A stretch of DNA of 64,000 nucleotides from CBDFHF01 sp965247565 (GCA_965247565.1 CBDFHF010000003.1:2170001-2234000); one strand, 5' to 3'; positions 43,305 to 51,524 are shown, numbered from the stretch's first letter. Numbers and translations: made by a program. The notes: generated from the letters alone by a model not told the origin.

Positions 43305-43486
43305 ATTAGGCAGTTAATTGTCTGGACAATAGGGTCCACTATAGTACTCGACATGTAATTTCCTCGAAGATTGGTTTTAGTTATATTCCGTTAGTGCTTA
43401 AACAAGCGTTCGTATGTTATCGAGGACACTCGAACTTTGCAAACGAACAGAGCAGAACTTAAAACTGGAGAAGCACCATCCCGTAT

Positions 43487-43575
43487 GTTGGGTATCTGTA
43501 GGTTGGCGGTGAGGTACGAACCCCAACCTATCGAACTCCCAACTGTTGGGGTTCGTACCCAACAACGATCAACTA
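43487..43575. repeat. Palindromic intergenic element, copy A
   Basis: GGTACGAACCCCAAC (43513-43527) and GTTGGGGTTCGTACC (43545-43559) are a perfect 15-bp inverted repeat. The flanks TGTTGGGTATCTGTAGGTTG and CCCAACAACGATCAAC resemble those of the element at 45700-45795. It has no coding potential and looks like a MITE or REP-type element. The rest of 43347-43846 shows no gene. Confidence 0.7.
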
Positions 43576-43846
43576 CCGGAGTAAGCATCCGACCAGAACA
43601 GCAATATCTTTAGGTATTTTGGAGATAGCGTAATTTACTGGTTTGTTTAATGCCATTTTGGGTTTCAACGCTGTTTATATTAATTGCGTCCTTGAATTGT
43701 ACCTTATCGAGTTAACAGTTGTATTCAGTCCAGTGCCAATCGATCACACCAACCCATGCTGATTATTACCGATTTTGTGTTAAAGGTGGCGGGATTAACA
43801 GAATCCGACCCTGCAATTCCAATTAATCAAATCCGAGGTTAAAGCC

Positions 43847-44071
43847 ATGAGCGTCAATTATCGTGAAATAATAACTATTGAGGCAGGTAAGCGTAGTGGT
43901 AAACCATGTATTAGAGGCTTAAGGATAACCGTTGATGATATTCTCGATTGCTTTGCGGCGGGCATGACAGAACAAGAGGTTTTAGAAGATTACGATTATT
44001 AGACTCAAGACGACATCAGGGCTTGTTTTGCTTGCGCTACGGATAGGGAGCGCCATACACGAGTTAGATGA
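43847..44071 (+). pseudogene. DUF433 antitoxin-like gene with an internal stop codon
   Basis: From the ATG at 43847 (GAGG site upstream) the frame reads MSVNYREIITIEAGKRSGKP, CIRGLRITVDDILDCFAAGM and TEQEVLEDYDY. A TAG follows at 44000-44002, and then TQDDIRACFACATDRERHTR before a TGA at 44069-44071. Family members run through this point with Leu or a similar residue, so a single base change created the stop. DUF433 proteins pair with PIN-like toxins as antitoxins; no toxin gene follows here, so the module is dead. Confidence 0.82.
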
Positions 44072-44162
44072 TGAGCGATGTTTACCTGAACGGCTTTAAA
44101 TGAATCGGCAAGTCGTTGTAGAGAGATTGATCAATTTTCACTGCTAGTTCTTGATTCACTAA

Positions 44163-44188
44163 AAGTGGGCAAGAGCGCTTGCCCACTT
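44163..44188 (-). terminator. Hairpin terminator of the second propeller gene
   Basis: This is the same 11-bp stem and AGCG loop as at 40510-40535, with TTTTAG following on the minus strand, 12 bases after the stop at 44201. The surrounding bases are also shared with the first copy, so gene and terminator were duplicated as one unit. Confidence 0.75.
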
Positions 44189-44200
44189 CTGACAACTCGG

Positions 44201-45580
44201 TTAATTCACGGTAATAGACAAATTGGAGACGAGCCGCTGTTTTGCTTTTGTCTTGGGTAATTTGTAAGTAATAACTGCGTTATTTTTCACCACCACACCG
44301 GGTTTTTTCGGAACGATAGTAAATTTAACACCGAATCTTGCTTGAGGTGCTACCGTACCAAAATTACACTTGACCGGGGCTTTGCCTTTACATGTTCCTT
44401 GGCTAGGCAATACTGATTTCAATATGGCTCCTTTGGGTAATCTGTTGGAGAGGTTTACCTTAGTAATTTCGAATGACTCTCCTTTAAAACCGACATTATA
44501 AGTGAATGGTTTTTTCGCCTGAGCCACGTTGGTGATTCTATCGCCCCCGGCAATACCTGCAAAAGTCGGCATTGTGCCAACAGCGATTGCTCTGGGGTTG
44601 AAAATGAGAGGCCCCTGATTTTGATTAGAGAACATACTAATAAGGACCCGCTTGCCTGAGTTGGGGTCAATGGCATAAAGACCGCCCGTCCCTTTTTCTC
44701 CATATTCTAATATCAAGATACGTCCAGCCTTATCAAGCGCAACTCCTACTGGTCTTACTATAACAGGGCCTTGGCTTTTGTCTTTTAGCTTACTTAAAAT
44801 ACTCCGTATGCCATTTGGACTAACTTTATATAAATCGAAGTCTACCTCCATCTCTTCATCCCCAACAATGGTAAAAATATTGCCGGTAGAATCAATTACT
44901 GAGAGTTCATTAGCTGTAATGCCGCCAGCTAACGCGCTAATTTCTGTATTCTGGTCTAAATAAATCACACCGTCATATGTATCAACCAAAATTCGTCCAT
45001 CAGTGGCTATCCCTATCAATGAATGCGCTCCTGGAGATTGGTCGCCAATTCTGTTATCTAATAGGACACTACGCTGTCCCGATGCAGGGTTGATTGAAAT
45101 TATCTTACCATCACTGTTGACTATTAAAATTTGGTCTTTTGGTGACGCCACGATATTTTCTCCGCCTAACATGGTTGGACCCAATTTAATATCATCCAGG
45201 TCACTGATCAAGCGCCGGTCACCATTAGTGGGATCAATTCGGTAAAGTCCTTGAGAAATAGTATGGCCATGGCGTGAGTATACAAAAACATCTCCAGAAG
45301 GCGTAATGGCAACTTTCTCCCAAGATATACCGCCTTGATCTAAACTCTCGTAATCAACTTCATCAACATATGCACTGAGTAGAGTTCGCTTTCCTGTTAC
45401 TAAATCGACTCTAAATATGGCGTCGCAATCTGCGGCCATGGATGTATCTCGTGTTCCACACCAATTTCCGGTTATGACAGCTTCCTCTGCGTGCGTGAGC
45501 TCACTAATTGAACAAGCTAACGTTAGAATAAGAGTTGGAATCAAGCTTATTTTTTTGTTGAGCTGAAATGGTGATGGCAT
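44201..45580 (-). CDS. Exported beta-propeller/DUF11 protein, paralogue of the gene at 40548
   Basis: The 459-residue protein starts MPSPFQLNKKISLIPTLILT, with AGGA ahead of the ATG. The signal peptide ends at THAEE. It contains repeats of the form FRVDLVTGKRTLLSAYVDEV, GLYRIDPTNGDRRLISDLDD and LYAIDPNSGKRVLISMFSNQ. The C-terminal DUF11-like domain has KSVLPSQGTCKGKAPVKCNF and ends RLVSNLSITVN exactly as its paralogue does. The function is unknown; such proteins bind or display partners outside the cell. An open frame extends 24 codons upstream without a good start. Palindromic elements lie on both sides of the gene. Confidence 0.82.
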   Translation of the reverse strand: MPSPFQLNKKISLIPTLILTLACSISELTHAEEAVITGNWCGTRDTSMAADCDAIFRVDLVTGKRTLLSAYVDEVDYESLDQGGISWEKVAITPSGDVFVYSRHGHTISQGLYRIDPTNGDRRLISDLDDIKLGPTMLGGENIVASPKDQILIVNSDGKIISINPASGQRSVLLDNRIGDQSPGAHSLIGIATDGRILVDTYDGVIYLDQNTEISALAGGITANELSVIDSTGNIFTIVGDEEMEVDFDLYKVSPNGIRSILSKLKDKSQGPVIVRPVGVALDKAGRILILEYGEKGTGGLYAIDPNSGKRVLISMFSNQNQGPLIFNPRAIAVGTMPTFAGIAGGDRITNVAQAKKPFTYNVGFKGESFEITKVNLSNRLPKGAILKSVLPSQGTCKGKAPVKCNFGTVAPQARFGVKFTIVPKKPGVVVKNNAVITYKLPKTKAKQRLVSNLSITVN

Positions 45581-45699
45581 TTTAAATATCCTGACTATTA
45601 TCTTGCTGCTAGTACCATAGGGAGTTATAGCCCCGAAATACAAAACTATCAACCCTAAACCTTGCGATATAAGCTTTATGGGCTGGAATATATAGCGTA

Positions 45700-45795
45700 A
45701 GTTGGGTATTTGTAGATTGCGGGTGAGGTACGAACCCCAACATTTGGGAGTTCAGTATGTTGGGGTTCGTACCTCACCCGCAACCTACCCAATAA
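45700..45795. repeat. Palindromic intergenic element, copy B
   Basis: A perfect 25-bp inverted repeat lies at 45719-45743 and 45757-45781. Its left arm begins GCGGGTGAGGTACGAACCCC, and the 13-base loop contains TTTGGGAG. Outer flanks (TTGGGTATTTGTAG and CTACCCAATAAAAATCAAC) extend the symmetry. It is related to the element at 43487-43575. The other bases of 45581-45913 show no gene. Confidence 0.78.
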
Positions 45796-45913
45796 AAATC
45801 AACTTACGGAAAGCGGGGTAGCGAGAGCGAATAATTTTCGTGACTTCGATTTTCCTTATTTCGCTTGTGCTTTATATGCACTAAGCACTTCGAAAAAATG
45901 TGGCAAAGCAGAA

Positions 45914-47224
45914 TTAACCTGCCAAGCGTTGTTGCCAAGCGCTGATTTTGTTTTTTAACTCGGCCATATCCATTGTGGTCAGTTGCCGTCTGTTTAGCAG
46001 GCGTTTGCCTGCTACCCAAACATCCGTGACTTGTTGTCGGCTGGCGGCATAAACCAATTGGGAGACGGGGCAATACAAAGGTTGAGTTTCGATAGCTGAT
46101 AAATCGATGGCAATTACGTCGGCGGATTTGCCTATACGCAATGAGCCGATTTCCTGATCCAAACCTAAGGCTTTAGCGCCATTGATGGTGGCCATGCGTA
46201 ACGCGGTCATGGCCGGTATGGCACTGGCATCTTCTGCGACCGCTTTGCCTAATAAAGCGGCGGTGCGCATTTCCCCAAACATATCCAAATCATTATTGCT
46301 GGCTGCGCCATCCGTGCCCAGGGCCACATTGATACCTGCAGCAAGACAGCGCGCTATCGGACTAAAGCCGCTGGCCAGTTTTAGATTGGATTCCGGGCAG
46401 TGGATGATATGGGCGCCGGATTTGGCAAACTTGCGTATTTCGGCATCGGTCAGTTGGGTCATATGCACAGCCATTAAAGCTGGTGTTAGCAGGCCGAGGT
46501 CATTGAGTCTTTGCAATGGCCGTTTGCCGGTTTGTTGTTGGGCCTGCTCCACTTCATGCCGGGTTTCATGGATGTGCATGTGAATGGGGCGCTCCAGTTC
46601 ATCAGCAAGGGTTCTGATTTTTTGCAAAGGCTGGTCAGAAACGGTGTAAGGCGCATGCGGCGCAAATGCGGTGGTAATGAGTGGGTGATGACGAAGCTGA
46701 TCATGCAACGCCAAGCCTTTTTCGATATACGCTTCGCTGTTTTCCGCCCACACGCTGGGAAAATCAATCACGATTAGGCCAATGCTGGCGCGAATGCCGT
46801 GATGGATGGCTTGTTGTGCGGTGATGTCAGGAAAAAAATACATGTCGTTAAAACAGGTGGTGCCGCCTAAAATCATTTCGGCAATGGCTAAGTCGGTGCC
46901 ATCTCTGACGAAAGCTTCACTCATCCATTGTTGTTCCAGTGGCCAGATATGATTTTGCAGCCAATCCATCAGCGGTAAATCATCGGCAATACCACGCATT
47001 AAGGTCATGGCGGCATGGGTATGGCTGTTAATTAAGCCCGGCATTAATGCGTGTTGATCAAGATTGGCGGTATTGGTGGCTTGGTATTTTTGCTTGGCAA
47101 GCTCGGTGGGTAACAGATCAACAATTCTGCCGTCATTGATTACCAGTGAGTGGTCTTGATAGGTTACGGATTCGGGTTCAATCGGTATAATCCAACGAGC
47201 ATAAATGAGGGTGTCAACGTTCAT
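45914..47224 (-). CDS. mtaD: 5-methylthioadenosine/S-adenosylhomocysteine deaminase
   Basis: The 436-residue amidohydrolase removes the amino group of MTA or SAH in purine and sulfur salvage. Metal-binding motifs are HALMPGLINSHTHAAMTLMR, HMHIHETRHEVEQAQ, MAVHMTQLTD and VALGTDGAASNNDLDMFGEM. The last segment has the catalytic Asp. I use the ATG at 47224; seven more residues upstream are possible. It is divergent from mtnA, and the pair suggests methylthioadenosine salvage. The substrate within the MtaD/TrzN group is inferred from context. Confidence 0.88.
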   Translation of the reverse strand: MNVDTLIYARWIIPIEPESVTYQDHSLVINDGRIVDLLPTELAKQKYQATNTANLDQHALMPGLINSHTHAAMTLMRGIADDLPLMDWLQNHIWPLEQQWMSEAFVRDGTDLAIAEMILGGTTCFNDMYFFPDITAQQAIHHGIRASIGLIVIDFPSVWAENSEAYIEKGLALHDQLRHHPLITTAFAPHAPYTVSDQPLQKIRTLADELERPIHMHIHETRHEVEQAQQQTGKRPLQRLNDLGLLTPALMAVHMTQLTDAEIRKFAKSGAHIIHCPESNLKLASGFSPIARCLAAGINVALGTDGAASNNDLDMFGEMRTAALLGKAVAEDASAIPAMTALRMATINGAKALGLDQEIGSLRIGKSADVIAIDLSAIETQPLYCPVSQLVYAASRQQVTDVWVAGKRLLNRRQLTTMDMAELKNKISAWQQRLAG

Positions 47225-47274
47225 AATGGGCTTCCTGGCTTGCAAACACTAACTTGAAGGGGTTTTTACAAAAA

Positions 47275-48315
47275 ATGGTATTACAGCATAAATTAGCGGT
47301 GCATGCCTTGCAATGGACGGGCGATGTGTTAACGGTGTTGGACCAACGGCAATTGCCGGAAAAGATTGTTTATGACCACTACTACGATGCGGCAGGCGTT
47401 GCTGAGGCAATCACTAGCATGCGGGTACGTGGTGCGCCGGCGATTGGAATTGCTGCAGCTTACGGGGTAGTGCTTTCGGTTAAACAGCATTACTCAGAAT
47501 CGAGCCATTGGCGGCAACAAGTGGCGACGGATATTGAGCTGTTGGCTAAATCCAGGCCGACCGCCGTTAATTTATTTTGGGCTTTGGATCAAATGAGAGC
47601 GGTGTTGACCGAATCACTGGATAATCCTTTAGATACCGTAATGGCCTGTGCTGAAAAAATTCACGCAGACGATATTGCTGCGAATCAGCGCATGGGTGAT
47701 TTAGGTGCTGATGTGTTGGGCAAGGTTAAAGGCGTGTTAACGCATTGTAATACCGGGTCTTTGGCGACCGGCGGTTATGGGACGGCGTTGGGTGTTATTC
47801 GTAGTATTTATCAGCGCGGGCAAGTTAATGTCTATGCCGGAGAAACCCGGCCCTGGTTGCAAGGAGTCAGGCTAACCGTGTGGGAGTTGTCGCAAGATGG
47901 TATCCCGGTAACGTTGATTGTTGATTCTGCGGCCGCTTGGCTAATGAAATCCGGCGCAATCGATTGGGTTATTGTCGGCGCAGATCGTATTGCCGCCAAT
48001 GGCGATACCGCCAATAAAATCGGAACCTATTCTTTGGCGGTATTGGCTAAACAACATGGCGTTAAATTGATGGTGGTAGCGCCGACTTCAACGATTGATT
48101 GGCACATGGAAACCGGCGCGCATATTGAAATTGAACAGCGCCATGCCAACGAATTATTGCCGGCTTGTTATATGAACGAGGATTCTTTGGTCAGTGCCTG
48201 GAATCCGGTTTTTGATGTCACCCCGGCTGAATTAATTTCGGCCATTGTTACTGAGCGTGGCGTGGTGTTAAATCCCGCAGACCAGGGCGTGAGCAGCTTA
48301 AGACATGCAGTTTGA
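47275..48315 (+). CDS. mtnA: S-methyl-5-thioribose-1-phosphate isomerase
   Basis: MtnA isomerises methylthioribose 1-phosphate to methylthioribulose 1-phosphate in methionine salvage. The 346-residue protein has AITSMRVRGAPAIGIAAAYG, the catalytic Cys in LTHCNTGSLATGGYGTALG and the catalytic Asp in DWVIVGADRIAANGDTANKI. It also has NPVFDVTPAELI near the end. The ATG at 47275 is used with GAAGGGG upstream; a TTG at 47254 is in frame. It overlaps the next gene by 11 bases. Confidence 0.94.
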   Translation: MVLQHKLAVHALQWTGDVLTVLDQRQLPEKIVYDHYYDAAGVAEAITSMRVRGAPAIGIAAAYGVVLSVKQHYSESSHWRQQVATDIELLAKSRPTAVNLFWALDQMRAVLTESLDNPLDTVMACAEKIHADDIAANQRMGDLGADVLGKVKGVLTHCNTGSLATGGYGTALGVIRSIYQRGQVNVYAGETRPWLQGVRLTVWELSQDGIPVTLIVDSAAAWLMKSGAIDWVIVGADRIAANGDTANKIGTYSLAVLAKQHGVKLMVVAPTSTIDWHMETGAHIEIEQRHANELLPACYMNEDSLVSAWNPVFDVTPAELISAIVTERGVVLNPADQGVSSLRHAV

Positions 48316-49021
48316 TAAAAAAGGTAATAATCCGGTTATAGCGCTGGGTTATTTTGTTAAAGGTTTAAAGTTGTTGACCAGTAAAGGCTTACGGCAGTTT
48401 TTATTGATTCCAGTTTTAATAAACTTACTGCTTTATAGCGTGGTTTTAGTGGGTGGTTATTATTATGTAGGCGATTTGATCAATCAATTTATTCCCGGCT
48501 GGCTGCAATGGTTGCGTTGGGTGTTGTGGCCGTTATTTTTCATCAGTTTTTTTATTGCGGCTTTTTTTACTTTTACGGTGTTGGCTAATTTACTGGCGGC
48601 GCCATTTTATGGGAAGTTGTCGGCAAAAACTAAAGCCATCATCAGTAACCAAGCGACTGAAATCGTAGAGCAACCGTTGGCAAAAGTGATGTCGGCAGAA
48701 TTGAAGCGGGCCGGTTACTTTGCTATCAGAGCTATACCGTTAATTATTTTATCCATTATTCCCGGCATTAATTTAATCGCACCGGTTTTATGGGCGTTGT
48801 TTGGCGCATGGGGCATGGCATTGGAATATATGGCGTATCCCATGGAAAATGCAGGCATCTTGTTCGCTGAGCAAAAAAAGCTGCTGAGCAGTATAAAGTT
48901 GGGAGCGATGAGCTTCGGCGGTTTGGCGGCGCTGGGTTTGACAATACCCATGCTGAATATTTTTGTTGCTCCTGCAGCGGTCATAGGGGCAACTATCTAT
49001 TTTAATGACATCAAAAGCTAG
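48305..49021 (+). CDS. cysZ: CysZ-like (EI24 domain) membrane protein
   Basis: CysZ family proteins are sulfate transporters or channels of the inner membrane. The 238-residue protein has an N-terminal ALGYFVKGLKLLTSKGLRQF and four or more hydrophobic segments. It also has the family-typical FTVLANLLAAPFYGKLSAKT, then LIILSIIPGINLIAPVLWAL and EYMAYPMENAGILF. Sequence and length fit CysZ. Its overlap with mtnA suggests a shared transcript related to sulfur metabolism. Confidence 0.85.
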   Translation: MQFDKKGNNPVIALGYFVKGLKLLTSKGLRQFLLIPVLINLLLYSVVLVGGYYYVGDLINQFIPGWLQWLRWVLWPLFFISFFIAAFFTFTVLANLLAAPFYGKLSAKTKAIISNQATEIVEQPLAKVMSAELKRAGYFAIRAIPLIILSIIPGINLIAPVLWALFGAWGMALEYMAYPMENAGILFAEQKKLLSSIKLGAMSFGGLAALGLTIPMLNIFVAPAAVIGATIYFNDIKS

Positions 49022-49120
49022 CTAAAAGCCCACTCCGTTTTTAATTTATACGGTTCATTTTCAACGGAAGCTCCGATTTCCTTGGCTTTTGCGCATAAAT
49101 CTTTTAGAATTGCCGCCCTT

Positions 49121-49196
49121 GGGGTGTTAGCTCAGTTGGTAGAGCAGTGGACTCTTAATCCATAGGTCCAGGGTTCGAGTCCCTGACGCCCCACCA
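49121..49196 (+). tRNA. tRNA-Lys (anticodon CUU)
   Basis: The 76-base cloverleaf begins GGGGTGTTAGCTCAGTTGG and ends with an encoded CCA. The acceptor stem GGGGTGT pairs with ACGCCCC through one G-U pair. The anticodon loop CTCTTAA has anticodon CTT at 49152-49154 in the context GGACTCTTAATCC. The T arm GGGTTCGAGTCCC is canonical. The sequence matches bacterial tRNA-Lys closely. Confidence 0.96.
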
Positions 49197-49204
49197 ATTA
49201 ATTT

Positions 49205-49236
49205 AAGGCCTTACGAGAAATCGAAGGCCTTTTTTA
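49205..49236 (+). terminator. Terminator after tRNA-Lys
   Basis: AAGGCCTT and its repeat AAGGCCTT (self-complementary) form a stem around ACGAGAAATCG and are followed by a run of T. It lies 8 bases after the tRNA end. Confidence 0.8.
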
Positions 49237-49311
49237 TTGCTTGACGGCGGAAGTGGTATTTCAAAAAATGAAGCTGAATAATGACTCACCCTTGCCGGTC
49301 AACTTATAAAA

Positions 49312-49905
49312 ATGAATACTCCCGCGTTTAATTCTGAAGACTTTCTTAGTAAAGCCTGCATTTTTGAAGCTTCATTGGTGTTAGTCGCACTATTTCTAGG
49401 CTGGTTTGCCGATATAAATCCCTTTGATAATCTGCGTTTTTCAGAGACTGCTATCGCTTTTGCCTGTATAGCGACAATTCCATTGTATCTGATGTTTTTG
49501 GGATTTGAGCAAGTGCAGACCGAATCGGTCATCCGTATTCGAAAGCTATTGTTAGATACACTGGGTGCCAATTTACACGCTTATCATTGGACTGATTTAT
49601 TTATATTGGCAGCCATTGCAGGGTTTTCAGAAGAGCTTTTATTTAGAGGTGTTATTCAACCTTGGTTGGAATCATCCTGGGGGATGACGGCGGGGTTGTT
49701 AATTAGCAATGTTATTTTTGGTTTGGTGCATGCGGTAACGCCACTTTATGCAGTATTGGCAGCATTGGTTGGAATCTACCTAAGTTTTTCTCTGGATTAT
49801 GGCGGTGATCGAAATTTGTTGATTCCAATCATTATCCATGGATTGTATGACTTTTTAGCTTTTCTGGCTTTAATGAGGGCTTACCGGGCTAGTCAGGCAG
49901 GATAA
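49312..49905 (+). CDS. CPBP-family intramembrane metalloprotease
   Basis: The 197-residue protein is a CPBP (Abi) glutamic intramembrane protease homologue. Motif 1 is GFSEELLFRGVIQPWLES (EExxxR), motif 2 is NVIFGLVHAVTP (FxxxH) and motif 3 is PIIIHGLYDFLAF (HxxxD/N-like). It has several membrane helices. Bacterial members process membrane substrates or serve immunity functions; the substrate here is unknown. The ATG at 49312 is preceded by a weak ribosome site. Confidence 0.85.
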   Translation: MNTPAFNSEDFLSKACIFEASLVLVALFLGWFADINPFDNLRFSETAIAFACIATIPLYLMFLGFEQVQTESVIRIRKLLLDTLGANLHAYHWTDLFILAAIAGFSEELLFRGVIQPWLESSWGMTAGLLISNVIFGLVHAVTPLYAVLAALVGIYLSFSLDYGGDRNLLIPIIIHGLYDFLAFLALMRAYRASQAG

Positions 49906-49925
49906 TTTAAGAGCTGCGATTTAAT

Positions 49926-49954
49926 AAAAAAACCGCTCCGGGGAGCGGTTTTAT
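49926..49954. terminator. Bidirectional terminator between CPBP and PEP-CTERM genes
   Basis: AACCGCTCC and GGAGCGGTT form a 9-bp stem with a tight loop, with A-run on the left and T-run on the right. It lies between convergent genes ending at 49905 and 49971, so it can serve both. Confidence 0.85.
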
Positions 49955-49970
49955 GAGAAAAAATTTAGAA

Positions 49971-50648
49971 TTAACCTTGTTTTTTCTTGCGGTAACCTAA
50001 TGCTGCTAAGCCAAGGCCGAGCAAGCCTAATGTGCTAGGTTCAGGAACGTTTGATGGGGGCAGCACTGCCGGCTCATAAGCGAAACCGAATGCATCAGCC
50101 GAAAAATCCCAACCAGCGGCTCCGTTGATTTTTACTTCAAGTGTACCACCGGCACTGGCAAGTAATGCTTGCGCGGGAGTTAAACCAAATGATACGTTTT
50201 GATTGGCTGTGTTGCCAGCGATAGCGAAAGTAGAAAGCAAGTTGCCGTTAAGGGAAAATGCTAAATCTGTTGGGTTGCCGTCTGATTGCAGGACGCTAAA
50301 GAAAAAGCCGATGTTAGTTGCATCAGATGGGAGTAATGCGCTAGCCAAAGCCCAAGAAATTGTGACTTCAGAATCTTCGCTACCACCATTGGTGATATCT
50401 AAAAAACCATCTGGGTCTACGCCTGTAACATCCAGTGTATTGCCAACGGGGGCAACTGCAGATAGTAAGTTATTTGTTACGGTACGGATGCCACTGGAGC
50501 CAATTACAGCGTTTCCGTCAGCGGTAAGGTCGGGGAGTGACTGGGCGCCAGAATTGAAATCATCAATATTTATAAACACTGGCGCAGCAAATGATTGCGA
50601 GGCAAATAAGCTAGCAGATATCGCTGTTAGAGCAAAAATTTTTTTCAT
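49971..50648 (-). CDS. PEP-CTERM sorting-domain exported protein
   Basis: The 225-residue protein begins MKKIFALTAISASLFASQSF with signal cleavage after FAA. It ends with the exosortase tail VPEPSTLGLLGLGLAALGYR followed by KKKQG. The body is beta-rich, with INIDDFNSGAQSLPDLTADG and VTGVDPDGFLDITNGGSEDS; no catalytic motif is seen. An AGGGA site precedes the ATG. It is preceded by a long leader with a c-di-GMP-I-like RNA and by a sigma-54-type promoter. It is unlike the PEP-CTERM protein at 2515-3456 except for the tail. Confidence 0.9.
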   Translation of the reverse strand: MKKIFALTAISASLFASQSFAAPVFINIDDFNSGAQSLPDLTADGNAVIGSSGIRTVTNNLLSAVAPVGNTLDVTGVDPDGFLDITNGGSEDSEVTISWALASALLPSDATNIGFFFSVLQSDGNPTDLAFSLNGNLLSTFAIAGNTANQNVSFGLTPAQALLASAGGTLEVKINGAAGWDFSADAFGFAYEPAVLPPSNVPEPSTLGLLGLGLAALGYRKKKQG

Positions 50649-50696
50649 ATTTTAATCCCTGTATTTGGTTTAAAGTTGCGGCTAATCCGCCTGTAA

Positions 50697-50780
50697 TGCA
50701 ACTCAGCTATCTCCTTGAAACCAGAGACCTGAAGCTTTCCGGCCCTGCTTCGCAGCAGGTGTGGCGTTCTGTGTGTTGTC
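50697..50780 (-). ncRNA. Cyclic-di-GMP-I (GEMM)-like riboswitch candidate
   Basis: On the minus strand the leader shows CACAG, then a hairpin CCTGCTGCGAAGCAGG closed by a GNRA loop. GGGCCGGAAAGC follows, then TTCAGGTCTCTGG, and finally AGATAGCTGAGTTGC. This order (CACAG-GC-ACC, GNRA hairpin P2, GGGACGCAAAGC-like joint, P3, GGTAGC-G-GGTTGC-like 3' strand) resembles c-di-GMP-I riboswitches. CAAC near the 5' end can pair with GTTG. The GTTGC strand can instead pair with GCAAC at 50675-50679, just before the ribosome site, a possible expression platform. The joint differs from consensus at two bases, so ligand specificity is unproven. Confidence 0.5.
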
Positions 50781-50812
50781 TCTTGAGTTCAATAGACTAA
50801 CATGGGGTATCT

Positions 50813-50828
50813 AGCATAAGTCATGCCA
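50813..50828 (-). promoter_or_regulatory. Sigma-54-type -24/-12 promoter of the second PEP-CTERM gene
   Basis: On the minus strand TGGCATGACTTATGCT matches TGGCAYRNNNNTTGCW at all defined positions but one. Ten bases separate the GG and GC cores. Transcription would start near 50802, upstream of the whole riboswitch-like leader. Confidence 0.68.
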
Positions 50829-51524
50829 CCTGATGTTTTTAGTTGATTTACAATGAATCGTTGTTGATTTTTTGACATTCCCTTACCGTTCACTATGTAA
50901 AAAAAACGGACATAGTGGTTAAGGTTGACCAGAGGAATTAAATTTCAACGCTTAAGAAGCTAAGTCGTTTCTTAGGGACTAATGGCGACCATTAATAAAA
51001 AAAATATATAAAAATCAAAGTCTTATATATAATCATTTTGGGTGGTGTGCTAGCCAATCAGCATTGGCCAACGAAATGCTGATCTATCTTTTTGCAATAA
51101 TAAAATCCGCTGAAAGTTGTTTTTTGTTGAATTTTATTTGTCGGCGGATTGATCAGAAATATGTAGAAAAGTAGTGATTTTATTATTGTAAAAAAAACCG
51201 ACGTTTTTTTAGACAAATTTAACTAAAATCATAAAGATATGAATGTTTTTTTTGGATATTTCTGGTTAGAATGGACGAATATACACCTGAATAATCTAAC
51301 ATCTCTGGTTTGTCGATAAGTGTTGATGGATTGAGAAAATTTATTGTTTTTTATTATTACCTTAACGTCTCTGCTGTGGTTGGTTCTGAAGTAAAGGATA
51401 TTGATAAAGTCTAGCTTAAGTAATGAGCATCTCGATGCCGGTGAACGTTGTGAATAATGAAAATTATCAAGATATCGGATTGTCGAAAAATTTTACAAAC
51501 TGCTAAATGCTCCAGGAAAAACTA
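50829..51524. other. AT-rich intergenic stretch without a recognised gene
   Basis: I see no convincing coding frame. Two inverted repeats stand out. CACTATGT with ACATAGTG (50891-50898 and 50910-50917) is preceded by a TTGACA at 50872. ATCAGCATT with AATGCTGAT (51057-51065 and 51075-51083) is followed by CTATCTTTTT. The second has the form of a terminator, although no gene lies before it, so an unannotated small RNA cannot be excluded. Confidence 0.4.

Larger units (their letters stand above)
42016..43343 (+). mobile_element. IS3-family insertion sequence, copy 2 (1328 bp)
   Basis: It has the same length and ends (TATAGTGG inward from both sides) as the copy at 26867-28194, in the opposite orientation. 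The 3-bp target duplication is GTA at 42013-42015 and 43344-43346. It separates the first propeller gene from its start codon and ribosome site. The near-identity of the two copies indicates recent transposition. Confidence 0.96.
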
